Positions 15,494 to 22,972 of a stretch of DNA of 41,108 nt are shown here, piece by piece; the stretch's first letter is position 1, and each line of letters opens with the position of its first letter. Below the pieces are notes generated by a model. It was not told the origin of the DNA and did no database searches. It was given only the letters and a program-made list of their open reading frames with translations. The position numbers and the translations under genes were made by a program. The DNA comes from a virus. The DNA is taken from positions 1 to 41,108 of IMG/VR virus record IMGVR_UViG_3300002144_000640. One strand, 5' to 3'.

Positions 15494-16348
15494 TTACATA
15501 AACTCCGAAGCACATTCAATCAACATCCTACATTTTTTATTTATAAGATACGGTAACACCAGAGACCCTTTTCCTACTGGCTCTTTGTCAAATGCATCAA
15601 GAATTTCTTTACGCAAATGGTCTGGTGTAAATTTAAGATCAACCAACCGTTGGTTACGTTGGTAGTTGCGAAACCAAGTAGCGTTCTCAAGAGATTGACT
15701 ATCATCTTGCAGTGTAGCTATAAACGTATCCATTTTCTTTTGACTGAGCGGCGTCTGGCGTACGCCTTCAACGAACACATTATCACCAGATAATACATTG
15801 GGAACACCATCACCAGAATCACCCTTAAGAATATGAGTAAGTAATTTAAGCTTGGGATTCTTCTCTACAATGAACTTCTTCTTTAATGGACTGAACTGTT
15901 TAACATTATCCATAACCTGTAGTTGAGCAAAGTCATGGTCATTGGAGATGATAACAACATTTTCAAATTGACCGAACTCTTGTGTGTTATATGCAAGAGT
16001 ACCGATAATGTCATCGGCCTCACAACCATTAATTTGAATTAATTTATATGGAAAGTTATCATGAAGTTCTTCGCGAACGCTATTCATAATATCAAAAGCT
16101 GCAGCCCAATCAAATGATGATGCATCACGACTTTTTTTACGGTTTGCTTTGTATTGTGGATAGACATCTTTGCGCCAATTGCCTGATGCATCACAGGCGA
16201 TGATGGTATCACCATAGTCTTTTTTAGGGAATTTCTGGCGATACATTCTAATTGTGTTTAGAATCATATGCCGAGCCAAGTCTGGTTCAACAGTCTTATT
16301 GGCCAAAATTGAGGCCAGGGCAATTGCGTTGTAGTCAAAAATAATCAT
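15494..16348 (-). CDS. rnh: RNase H / flap 5'-3' exonuclease, T4 rnh-like
   Basis: The 284-aa protein is a FEN-family nuclease that removes RNA primers and flaps during lagging-strand synthesis. Conserved acidic sites appear in order: IIFDYNAIAL at the N-terminus, TIIACDASGNWRKD with the YKANRKK arch segment, GCEADDIIGTLA, VVIISNDHDFAQL and LKGDSGDGVPN (helix-hairpin-helix metal site). Length is near T4 RNase H (~305 aa). It follows its own early promoter and a GGAGGA ribosome site. The C-terminal region after ~200 is more variable, as expected. Confidence 0.9.
   Translation of the reverse strand: MIIFDYNAIALASILANKTVEPDLARHMILNTIRMYRQKFPKKDYGDTIIACDASGNWRKDVYPQYKANRKKSRDASSFDWAAAFDIMNSVREELHDNFPYKLIQINGCEADDIIGTLAYNTQEFGQFENVVIISNDHDFAQLQVMDNVKQFSPLKKKFIVEKNPKLKLLTHILKGDSGDGVPNVLSGDNVFVEGVRQTPLSQKKMDTFIATLQDDSQSLENATWFRNYQRNQRLVDLKFTPDHLRKEILDAFDKEPVGKGSLVLPYLINKKCRMLIECASEFM
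15538..15545 (-). promoter_or_regulatory. candidate T4-type late promoter box (TATAAATA)
   Basis: A perfect TATAAATA on the minus strand, 46 nt upstream of the DUF6433-like start and inside the 3' end of the RNase H gene. T4 late promoters are this octamer alone and often lie in upstream genes, but a chance match in AT-rich coding sequence is possible. Confidence 0.4.
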
Positions 16349-16380
16349 GGTATACCTATTTCCTCCGGGTAAGTATATAA

Positions 16381-16409
16381 ATTATATCACGACTGAGGCA
16401 AAATGTACA
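16381..16409 (-). promoter_or_regulatory. early promoter of RNase H gene
   Basis: Minus strand: TGTACA (16409-16404), 17 bp, TATAAT (16386-16381). A GTAATACTTTATGATTAC element, related to the GAAAGTATTAC family, lies just upstream at 16438-16421. The rest of the 115-nt gap holds nothing else recognisable. Confidence 0.75.
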
Positions 16410-16463
16410 CAACTATTTTTGTAATCATAAAGTATTACTAATGGTACACTGTGGGTGTAGATG

Positions 16464-16892
16464 TTATACTAATGTGTGATCTTCTGCACTTGTGTTTTTC
16501 AAGTGTGATGCATTGATCTTACAACCGATAAATTCATTATAATACTTAGAGCTCAATAGCACATCGTATTGAAACTGTAGTTTAGCTTCGTAATACGAAC
16601 ACTCGCCCTTGGATACACACATCCTAAGGATTTCTCGTTTATAATTATCTTTGCCGTTGGCCTCAATAAGTTGCCTTAAGAACTTATTCGAGCCGTAGTA
16701 ATCGCGCCAATCAGATTCGACTCTGGTTCGGACTCTACGTTTCCTCGTCTTATTAACTGGAAGCACTTTAGGTTTCCAAAAGAATTTCTTGCCGATGTAC
16801 ATCATACCAGTATTAAGTTCGGTTATGCAATACACAAAGCCTTGAAATTCTTCTGGTGTTTCCTTTAATTCTTGATTGTTATATAGCCACAT
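16464..16892 (-). CDS. GIY-YIG endonuclease-like protein (SegE-type)
   Basis: The 142-aa protein has the GIY-YIG opening in GFVYCITELNTGMMYIGKK: FVY at 19-21 and YIG at 32-34. A basic stretch (KTRKRRVRTRVESDW) and YYGSNKFLRQL follow, then a conserved acidic site in SYYEAKLQF near the C-terminus. This layout matches small phage GIY-YIG proteins such as T4 SegE, free-standing homing-type nucleases. The first tyrosine block is FVY rather than GIY. It lies between the RNase H promoter and a membrane-protein gene and may be a mobile insertion. Confidence 0.75.
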   Translation of the reverse strand: MWLYNNQELKETPEEFQGFVYCITELNTGMMYIGKKFFWKPKVLPVNKTRKRRVRTRVESDWRDYYGSNKFLRQLIEANGKDNYKREILRMCVSKGECSYYEAKLQFQYDVLLSSKYYNEFIGCKINASHLKNTSAEDHTLV

Positions 16893-16911
16893 GGAACTAT
16901 ATATGCGAAGC

Positions 16912-17256
16912 TTAATTTGGAGTTAGATTATATTTAGCAATCAAGTCTTTATCCTCTGTCATCATCTGTACTCTCACTGATGTTGTATAGACTTCTTTAA
17001 TCCTTAACTTCATATGTTCCTCTAGATCTTCCATGGTTACGCCCTGTCCTAAAAACACACTATCATCATATGCGTACATGACACCACCGTGGCATTGAAT
17101 CATAGCTATAACTTCTTGCGGGGTTTCATCATCTTCATCATCTTCTTCGTCTTCTTCCATATTGTATTTTATCCGTTGGATAAAGGCACCAAGGTGGATA
17201 AGCAAGTACGCTATGAAAGCCCAAACAAGAAGGTCAACTATCATCGTATTCCGCAT
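16912..17256 (-). CDS. single-pass membrane protein with acidic linker (114 aa)
   Basis: One N-terminal hydrophobic segment (IVDLLVWAFIAYLLIHLGAF, residues ~6-25) is followed by an acidic linker, EEDEEDDEDDE, and a soluble C-terminal domain of ~70 residues (QEVIAMIQCHGGVMYAYDD onward). The topology suggests an inner-membrane anchor with a cytosolic or periplasmic domain. No family is recognised. It overlaps the zinc-ribbon-like gene upstream by 23 nt. Confidence 0.6.
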   Translation of the reverse strand: MRNTMIVDLLVWAFIAYLLIHLGAFIQRIKYNMEEDEEDDEDDETPQEVIAMIQCHGGVMYAYDDSVFLGQGVTMEDLEEHMKLRIKEVYTTSVRVQMMTEDKDLIAKYNLTPN

Positions 17257-17383
17257 CTTCTATTTCTGTTGCATCCTGCCTACGCCCACACATAGGACAG
17301 AATGCTGGTTCATCTTCTGTATATTCAGATAATACACTAGTGACGTTGTCACACTCTTCGCATTCTATTTTATACGCTTTCAT
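17234..17383 (-). CDS. small zinc-ribbon-like protein (49 aa)
   Basis: The ORF reads MKAYKIECEECDNVTSVLSE and then EYTEDEPAFCPMCGRRQ. Two CxxC pairs (CEEC and CPMC) about 18 residues apart form a classic zinc ribbon. The tail is acidic. Its ATG overlaps the TGA of nrdB (ATGA), so it is coupled to ribonucleotide reductase translation. Phage zinc ribbons of this size often bind nucleic acids or proteins; the partner is unknown. Coding is well supported by coupling and the cysteine pattern. Confidence 0.75.
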   Translation of the reverse strand: MKAYKIECEECDNVTSVLSEYTEDEPAFCPMCGRRQDATEIEDAEYDDS

Positions 17384-18339
17384 GCAGCTTCCTCCCAGCC
17401 CCAATCTCCTTCCATTCCGGTTACTGAGTATTCTGTGACACGTTTTTCAAAGAAGTTATCATGTGACGCGCCATTTAATACCCAATCCAACCATGGCAGT
17501 GGATTGTCTTTTACTTTGAATTTTGGTTTTAAACCAAGCTGTAACAACCGACGGTCTGCAATGTGACGAACATATAGTTTTACATCATCACGACTTAGAC
17601 CTTGCACATCACTACCATTGAATGCTAGTTGAATAAACTTATCTTCCAATGTAACGGCAGTTTTTGCCATCTCATAGATCTTTGATTTTAATTCATCATT
17701 TACAATCTTTGGATGCTCATCACATAGGGTACGGAACAACTTCGCGTTGCCCTGCACGTGGATCGTCTCATCACGGATTGACCACTCTACAATAGTGCCC
17801 ATACCTTTCATCTTACCGAAACGTTGGAAATTCAACAACATTACGAATGATGAGAACAATGACATACCTTCATTAAAGACGGACTGGGCCAAGACAAGAG
17901 CCAAATCAGACTGACTATTTGTTTTGCCTTCTTTCATGAATTCAATCTTATCGGCCATGGCTTTATACTCCATGAACTTAAAGTATTCTTCATCACCCAT
18001 ACCGAGTGTGTCATTTAATAGAGCGTAGGCTCTTTGATGTACTGTTTCTCTTGCGGCGAAGGACGAAAGCATATTTCGAACTTCATTATTCTTAAACTTG
18101 GGAATGAGAAACTCATGGTAGTTCTCACCCACCTGGACATCGGACTGCGTAAATAAACGTAAAACCTGAGTGATAAATTCCTTTTCATCAGTAGTAAGTT
18201 TAGTGCGCCAGTCCTGCACATCCTCTGATAATTCTGCTTCATCTTCAACCCAATGGACTTCTTCATGTTTCTTTGCTAATTCTACCGCCCAAGGGTATTG
18301 GAACGGCTTATATGTTGTTGATAGTTTAAATAGTGACAT
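17380..18339 (-). CDS. nrdB: ribonucleotide reductase class Ia, beta subunit
   Basis: The 319-aa protein houses the diiron-tyrosyl radical cofactor for NrdA. Candidate ligands in order are D67 (SDVQVGENY), E98 and H101 (RETVHQRAY), E157 (FNEGMSLFSS), and E191 and H194 (RDETIHVQGN). Y105 is the radical tyrosine, four residues after H101 as in E. coli. Near the C-terminus DNPLPWLDWVL is conserved, and the tail ends with acidic and aromatic residues for docking to alpha. Shorter than E. coli NrdB (~375 aa) but usual for phage forms. It lies 23 nt downstream of nrdA, so they form one transcription unit. Confidence 0.95.
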   Translation of the reverse strand: MSLFKLSTTYKPFQYPWAVELAKKHEEVHWVEDEAELSEDVQDWRTKLTTDEKEFITQVLRLFTQSDVQVGENYHEFLIPKFKNNEVRNMLSSFAARETVHQRAYALLNDTLGMGDEEYFKFMEYKAMADKIEFMKEGKTNSQSDLALVLAQSVFNEGMSLFSSFVMLLNFQRFGKMKGMGTIVEWSIRDETIHVQGNAKLFRTLCDEHPKIVNDELKSKIYEMAKTAVTLEDKFIQLAFNGSDVQGLSRDDVKLYVRHIADRRLLQLGLKPKFKVKDNPLPWLDWVLNGASHDNFFEKRVTEYSVTGMEGDWGWEEAA

Positions 18340-18362
18340 TGTTTCTTTCTTATTGTGTGTGA

Positions 18363-20354
18363 TTAGCCTTCACAGGCTCGGCATTCGTCATCTTCTTCTA
18401 ATTCTATACTCGCACCAGACTCGAGGTGTTCCATAAGCGACTCATAACCGCCGATGTATTTGCCTTCAACATAAATCTGTGGTACCGTTTTCACATCACG
18501 GCCAGTAACTTCCTTGGCAGTTTTACCTATTTCTTCTAGGTCAATATAATCAAAGGGCATGCCGCGCAATTCTAACTCTTCTTTAGCACGAGCACACCAA
18601 GGGCAATTGCTTTTACCATATACAATAGAACGATTATCATCCTGTAGGGCAACACGTTCTACTTTTTCGGACACATTCTCCGCACGAGCCTTTGACTCTG
18701 TACGCAAGTAATATAGACCTTTCAGGCCTTCTTTCCAAGCCTTAAGGTGTACTTTATTCACATAGGACTTCTCAACACCAGAGGGGAAAAACAAATTAAC
18801 CGATTGACCTTGACATATATATTGCTGGCGATCGGCTGCGTGTTGAACAACCCAATTTTGATCCAACTCTTGTGCAGTTTTAAAGATAGCCTTTTCACCC
18901 TCGGTTAGGTTTGGCAAGTGTTGCACAGAACCACGGTTGGTGATAATAGACGTCCAAGTCGATTCATTATTAATACCATGCCGAGTCAGTACTTCTTGTA
19001 GGTAAACGTTTTTAACCAAGAATGAACCAGCACGGGTACGATGTGTATATGCATTGGCTTTCAGAGGCTCAATGGAAGGACTTGTAGCAAGAATAACACC
19101 ACTAGAAGCATTAGGAGCAATTGCAAGCAAGTGGCTATTCCGACGACCAGAGCCGATGCCATCGAGATATTCACCTCTCTCCAAAGCCAATCGTTGAGTT
19201 TGTGCAACTGCCTTTGCGTTAATATTCTTAAATACAACATGATTAATCTCCCGTGCCAATTCTGATTCCCATGCCACATTCTGCTTCTGCAGTAATGAGT
19301 GGAAACCCATCGCACCTAGACCAATTGATCTTTCACGTTCGGCTGAGTACTTGGCTCGGCTAATTTCATTTGGTGCATTTTCAATAAAATACTCAAGGAC
19401 ATTGTCGAGCATAGTAATGATATCCTCAACAATGGTAGTATTTTTCCAATCCTCATAGTACTCCAAGTTAAGAGATGAGAGGCAACAAACAGCAGTGCGA
19501 TCTGCACTGGTTGGTAAATGAATTTCATTACAAAGATTTGAACCATTAATTTTAAGACCTTTATCTTTTAGTGGTTGTGGTAGGAATTCATTTGCGCGAT
19601 CAATAAAGTTTAAGTACGGCTCACCCGTACGGAAACGAACTTCGATAATACGTTCCCATAACTTACGGGCAGATAGGGTTTCACTTACAACACCGGATGC
19701 TGGATCCTTTAAGTCCCACTGCTCATTCTTTGTAACAGCGGACATAAACGCATCGGTAATATTAATCGCGTTATGTAGGTTTAATGCCTTACGTTGTACA
19801 TCACCCGTAGGGATACGCATGTTTAGGAATTCCATAATATCAGGATGTGATACATCCATATAAGCAGCGTATGAACCTTTACGTGTCTTACCCTGCCGGT
19901 AAGCAATCATATCAGCATCAACCGTGTGCAGAAATGGGATAGGTCCAGGTGCTTTATCCGTCACGGTGCGTACGTCTGACCAGTGTCCACCAACACCACC
20001 ACCGAACACTGAGAGCCAACGTAACTCTGACGAATGCGAAATTAGACCTTCAAGAGTATCTGGCACATAAGTCAAGAAACAAGAGATCGGCAGTCCTTTA
20101 TCTTTCTTTGTACCATTAGGCGCATTCGAAAGAACGGGGCTTGCAAACATAAACCATTTTTTACTGACATATTCATATAAGCGGTTGGCCAAGGCTTCAT
20201 CCATGGTGCCTTTATAATTTGACCACGCTTGAGCTGCTCTTGAATATGCTTCTTGTGGGGATTTTTCGTAATCACGCATATAGAAATCTTTTAACATTCC
20301 TACTGCATAATCGGTTAATAAGTCGTCTCGGTCTCTTGATAAATGAATTGCCAT
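18363..20354 (-). CDS. nrdA: ribonucleotide reductase alpha subunit with internal glutaredoxin domain
   Basis: The 663-aa protein reduces ribonucleotides to deoxyribonucleotides. The catalytic cysteines appear in LPISCFLTY, SNLCNEIHLP and VCCLSSLNLEYY. The radical-transfer tyrosines are in LKGLYYLRTE, and the conserved NASSGVILATSPSIEP loop is present. The N-terminal ATP-cone that gives activity control in bacterial NrdA appears absent. Residues ~575-648 form a glutaredoxin: CPWC at 584-587, TVPQI at 623-627, then GGYES. After it the chain ends with ECRACEG, a C-terminal CxxC (658, 661) of the kind that re-reduces the active site. So the redox partner is built in just ahead of the swinging tail. 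Driven by an early promoter overlapped by an inverted repeat. Confidence 0.95.
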   Translation of the reverse strand: MAIHLSRDRDDLLTDYAVGMLKDFYMRDYEKSPQEAYSRAAQAWSNYKGTMDEALANRLYEYVSKKWFMFASPVLSNAPNGTKKDKGLPISCFLTYVPDTLEGLISHSSELRWLSVFGGGVGGHWSDVRTVTDKAPGPIPFLHTVDADMIAYRQGKTRKGSYAAYMDVSHPDIMEFLNMRIPTGDVQRKALNLHNAINITDAFMSAVTKNEQWDLKDPASGVVSETLSARKLWERIIEVRFRTGEPYLNFIDRANEFLPQPLKDKGLKINGSNLCNEIHLPTSADRTAVCCLSSLNLEYYEDWKNTTIVEDIITMLDNVLEYFIENAPNEISRAKYSAERERSIGLGAMGFHSLLQKQNVAWESELAREINHVVFKNINAKAVAQTQRLALERGEYLDGIGSGRRNSHLLAIAPNASSGVILATSPSIEPLKANAYTHRTRAGSFLVKNVYLQEVLTRHGINNESTWTSIITNRGSVQHLPNLTEGEKAIFKTAQELDQNWVVQHAADRQQYICQGQSVNLFFPSGVEKSYVNKVHLKAWKEGLKGLYYLRTESKARAENVSEKVERVALQDDNRSIVYGKSNCPWCARAKEELELRGMPFDYIDLEEIGKTAKEVTGRDVKTVPQIYVEGKYIGGYESLMEHLESGASIELEEDDECRACEG

Positions 20355-20409
20355 GCTGTATCCTTAATGCCCATTGCAGGCACCTGTGTTTGTTTTATGC
20401 TGAAGTGTT

Positions 20410-20452
20410 ATTATATATCAAAATAGCGATCTTGTACACCGCTATTTTGATA
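20410..20452 (-). promoter_or_regulatory. nrd operon promoter with overlapping 13-bp inverted repeat
   Basis: Minus strand: TGTACA (20438-20433), 17 bp, TATAAT (20415-20410). A perfect 13-bp inverted repeat, TATCAAAATAGCG (20416-20428) and CGCTATTTTGATA (20440-20452), brackets the -35 box, with the 11-nt loop containing it. It could be an operator for a dimeric repressor, or a hairpin ending the upstream spanin transcript, though no T-run follows on either side. Confidence 0.7.
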
Positions 20453-20464
20453 AATTAGACTAAA

Positions 20465-20848
20465 TTATTTTGCCGTGTCAGACGGTTCGTAATAGTCTTT
20501 GTATTTGCCGATAATGGCTTTTTGAGTCGCAAGTAGTATTCGGATCTCTGCAATCGTTAATGATAGTTGAGTATAACCATCATCCGTTAATGCAAATACT
20601 ACAGGATCTGTGCCTTGTTGCTCCAAGGCAGTAAACACGCTGTCTACGTTGTCTCGTGTAATAATAACAAATTTAAATCCACGAGCATTAAGAGGCACTG
20701 GCTCTGTTAAATTGAGCGGCGCTCTCTCTACGGCTTTTGTTTGTATTTGAACCTCTTTTACATTTGGCACATCGCCAAAGATCCAAGAAGCACAGCCACT
20801 AATTAGTAAGGGAATTGAAATTAGGATTGATAAGCGCAGGACATTCAC
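20465..20848 (-). CDS. outer-membrane spanin lipoprotein (Rz1-like)
   Basis: The start MNVLRLSILISIPLLISGCA is a lipoprotein signal with lipobox LISGC and C19 as the lipidated residue. The mature ~109 aa protein includes PLNLTEPVPL, a FKFVIITRDNVDSVF segment and a helical end (QKAIIGKYKDYYEP). I recognise this pattern as the o-spanin of T4-like marine phages. The start is taken as the GTG at 20848, preceded by GAGG at a 6-nt spacing; the ATG-based ORF at 20875 would spoil the signal with a His/Pro-rich extension. It begins inside the i-spanin-like gene in another frame, the classic Rz/Rz1 layout. It fuses membranes at lysis. Confidence 0.75.
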   Translation of the reverse strand: MNVLRLSILISIPLLISGCASWIFGDVPNVKEVQIQTKAVERAPLNLTEPVPLNARGFKFVIITRDNVDSVFTALEQQGTDPVVFALTDDGYTQLSLTIAEIRILLATQKAIIGKYKDYYEPSDTAK

Positions 20849-21278
20849 GGTTGGCCTCAATGGGTGTGGGTGCATTCTTTTCTTCTTCTGTCAATGGAGC
20901 GCCTGTTGCTAGTTCCAAACATCTAAGAGCATTTTGCACACCGCGGTTAATTAATTCCTGGGCTTTTTCTACATTACTGAGCGAAAAGGCGCCAAAATCC
21001 CTTTTGTCAAATTTACGAGCAAGTGTATCTACATCTTGCTTTTGTTTTTCATTTTCTTTTCTTAAGTCTTCATTTGCCTGTTGAATGGCAGCAATGTCTT
21101 TCTTCATTGATTCAAGCAATTCATTCTGTGCCGTGATACCTTCTTCTAGCTTTTGCTCATTCATTTGCGATATAACAAGCGCAGCCTTTAAGTCAGAAAT
21201 ATAATATAAACCACCTGCTACTACTAATACCACGATTAGCGTCGAGACTGCTTTAATGATTGGTCCAATGGCAAACAT
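20799..21278 (-). CDS. inner-membrane spanin (Rz-like), coiled coil
   Basis: The 159-aa protein has one N-terminal membrane segment (IIKAVSTLIVVLVVAGGLYYI, about residues 7-27). A long coiled coil follows (~35-90, EQKLEEGITAQNELLESM and onward), then a C-terminal domain with two cysteines (ALRCLELATG, RECPALINP). This N-in, C-out layout is that of an i-spanin, which pairs with the lipoprotein encoded in overlapping frame at its 3' end. Together they would disrupt the outer membrane in the last step of lysis. A stable pairing through the C-terminal ends is expected. Confidence 0.75.
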   Translation of the reverse strand: MFAIGPIIKAVSTLIVVLVVAGGLYYISDLKAALVISQMNEQKLEEGITAQNELLESMKKDIAAIQQANEDLRKENEKQKQDVDTLARKFDKRDFGAFSLSNVEKAQELINRGVQNALRCLELATGAPLTEEEKNAPTPIEANRECPALINPNFNSLTN

Positions 21279-21280
21279 AA

Positions 21281-21796
21281 TTAACCTATATTTTTATCTT
21301 CGATATATTTTCTAAATCTTTTTAGTAAAACAGGGATACCATCCTTACGACGACGACGGTCATGCATTACCGTTGATTTTAAACGTGGACCCATATTTTT
21401 AGTATCCTGTGGAATACCCGCGTCGGCAGTGGTAGTCATCTCATCCAAACCCAGTGCAGCAGCAACATCTTTATTTCCATATCTACTACGTAAAAGATAA
21501 GATATTGCACCTTGCTTGTCATAGCCACTAACATCTACTACTTTGCGCCTGAGTTTAATCATAGCACGAAGTTCTTTAAGGGATGACTTTTTAAGTCCTA
21601 GATATTCTTTATATATACCACTTGACTTATCAACAGCTTCCGCCACTGCTTCTTCCTTAACTACATACGAAATATCTTTAATCCCAGTGCGTGGATTAAT
21701 AAATGTACTTTTATACACCTTACCACCATTACTTTTAGAATGAGCAAGTGCAGCGGCTTTATCAGCAAACTGCTTGGTCTTAGGTGCCTTTATCAT
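21281..21796 (-). CDS. basic hypothetical phage protein (171 aa)
   Basis: The protein is strongly basic (e.g. MHDRRRRKDGIPVLLKRFRK). It has an N-terminal helix KQFADKAAALAHSKSNGGKV and a middle part LKELRAMIKLRRKVVDVSGYDKQG that looks like a helical DNA- or RNA-contacting region. There is no membrane segment. It overlaps the next gene upstream by 4 nt and lies between spanins and presumed virion genes, so a late or structural role is likely. I do not recognise a named family. Confidence 0.55.
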   Translation of the reverse strand: MIKAPKTKQFADKAAALAHSKSNGGKVYKSTFINPRTGIKDISYVVKEEAVAEAVDKSSGIYKEYLGLKKSSLKELRAMIKLRRKVVDVSGYDKQGAISYLLRSRYGNKDVAAALGLDEMTTTADAGIPQDTKNMGPRLKSTVMHDRRRRKDGIPVLLKRFRKYIEDKNIG

Positions 21797-22380
21797 TTGT
21801 AAATCTCGTTTGCTGTAATGAAAATATCTTGGTTGGTTGCCAAGTGCTTTGCTTTGTATATATTTATCCCAAACACTTGCCCTACCGGGTAAGCATCTTC
21901 ATTTACTCGGATTGGATCCTTTTGATTACAAACAACATCATACGATGAGTTAATCATTTTTTCATTTCGAAGTCTATAAACACCATGACCTAACATATCA
22001 TTATCAGTAATAAACCACTCAGATCGTTCGAGGATAAAATCCAGTGATTCAATATCTAATTTAGCAACAATTTTATCAAGTTGTTTATCTTCAAGCTTAT
22101 AGTTTTCTTTAATAAGATATAGCGCAGCAGCAAAACTACCTAATGAACTACTACCGCCTGGCACATTGGATAAAAGCCTTTTTACATTTACTGCTAATCG
22201 AATAAAAGGTGTGTATGCACTTTTCTTCTCATCAGAGTCTAACTTCACACTTTTAAGGCGCTTACCCTCAGCATCAATAATGCCTAACTTATAAGCATCC
22301 ATGCTCTCAAATGGAGTCGACATTAGGGTAACAAACCTAATAGTGTATGCTAAATCTGCTGCTCTTTTAACGATTCCCAT
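21793..22380 (-). CDS. conserved T4-like marine phage protein (195 aa)
   Basis: It starts MGIVKRAADLAYTIRFVTLM, then STPFESMDAYKLGIIDAEGK, a pattern I associate with a conserved protein of T4-like marine phages near virion genes. A glycine-serine loop VPGGSSSLGSFAAALYLI lies in the middle, and the C-terminus holds GQVFGINIYKAKHL. It is soluble. Its start overlaps the preceding 126-aa gene by 14 nt. The biochemical role is unknown; a structural or head-assembly role is inferred from neighbours only. Confidence 0.65.
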   Translation of the reverse strand: MGIVKRAADLAYTIRFVTLMSTPFESMDAYKLGIIDAEGKRLKSVKLDSDEKKSAYTPFIRLAVNVKRLLSNVPGGSSSLGSFAAALYLIKENYKLEDKQLDKIVAKLDIESLDFILERSEWFITDNDMLGHGVYRLRNEKMINSSYDVVCNQKDPIRVNEDAYPVGQVFGINIYKAKHLATNQDIFITANEIYK

Positions 22381-22747
22381 GTACTTCTCTTAATTTTTGT
22401 ATTACAACTTTGTCCATTTGAACTTGGGTGTATTGGTCATTTGAAATATACTTTAGAAATATAAGAAATGGCTTGACCACAGGCCAATGCTTTTTTTCTA
22501 ATTTAAATCCAAGTATCTCAAGCATTGCTTCAATACCAAATACATTTGAAACCACTATAAGGTGATTCATTATCAGTCTATCCGGTAATTGGCCATCTTG
22601 CAAATACCTATTCACCAGTCGCTTAATATATTTAAACCTATTTAAATCGTCATTAAATTCATCCGCATCCGTAAACTTTGGATTATAATAATGCTTTGCA
22701 GCATACAGAAATAAATTTTCTTCAGTTAACTCAGAAAAAACCAGCAT
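22367..22747 (-). CDS. conserved phage protein, DUF7207-like (126 aa)
   Basis: It starts MLVFSELTEENLFLYAAKHY. DEFNDDLNRFKYIKRLVNRYL and LIMNHLIVVSNVFGIEAMLEIL follow. I recognise this helical pattern from T4-like marine phages, usually adjacent to a gene like the one overlapping its 3' end. The family name is from recall. It is soluble and has no catalytic motif. Likely virion-associated or an assembly factor, inferred from its conserved neighbourhood. Confidence 0.65.
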   Translation of the reverse strand: MLVFSELTEENLFLYAAKHYYNPKFTDADEFNDDLNRFKYIKRLVNRYLQDGQLPDRLIMNHLIVVSNVFGIEAMLEILGFKLEKKHWPVVKPFLIFLKYISNDQYTQVQMDKVVIQKLREVHGNR

Positions 22748-22783
22748 AGATGATATAAAGTTACGTTGTTATAACCTTATATA

Positions 22784-22957
22784 TCATCCATACATCTTTG
22801 TTAAAATCAAAATTTCCTGTAGCTCTGCCAACATTTCATAGTGCGGCAATGTTTTATCAACTTCAACACCCAATTGTTCAGCCAGGGCCACGAGTTGAGG
22901 AACACTCATGTTCTCAAGGCTAGTGTTATTGGGTGGTGCTTCATTTAACATTTGCAT
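22784..22957 (-). CDS. small acidic protein, SAP/Rho-N-like (57 aa)
   Basis: The ORF reads MQMLNEAPPNNTSLENMSVP, then QLVALAEQLGVEVDKTLPHY, ending at TGA 22786-22784. The helix-turn-helix SVPQLVALAEQLGVEVD resembles the SAP or Rho N-terminal small fold. It is acidic and soluble. An AGGAATTATG stretch with an AGGAA ribosome site lies upstream. It fits neatly in the 225-nt space between two genes of the same strand. Function unknown. Confidence 0.6.
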   Translation of the reverse strand: MQMLNEAPPNNTSLENMSVPQLVALAEQLGVEVDKTLPHYEMLAELQEILILTKMYG

Positions 22958-22972
22958 AATACATAATTCCTA

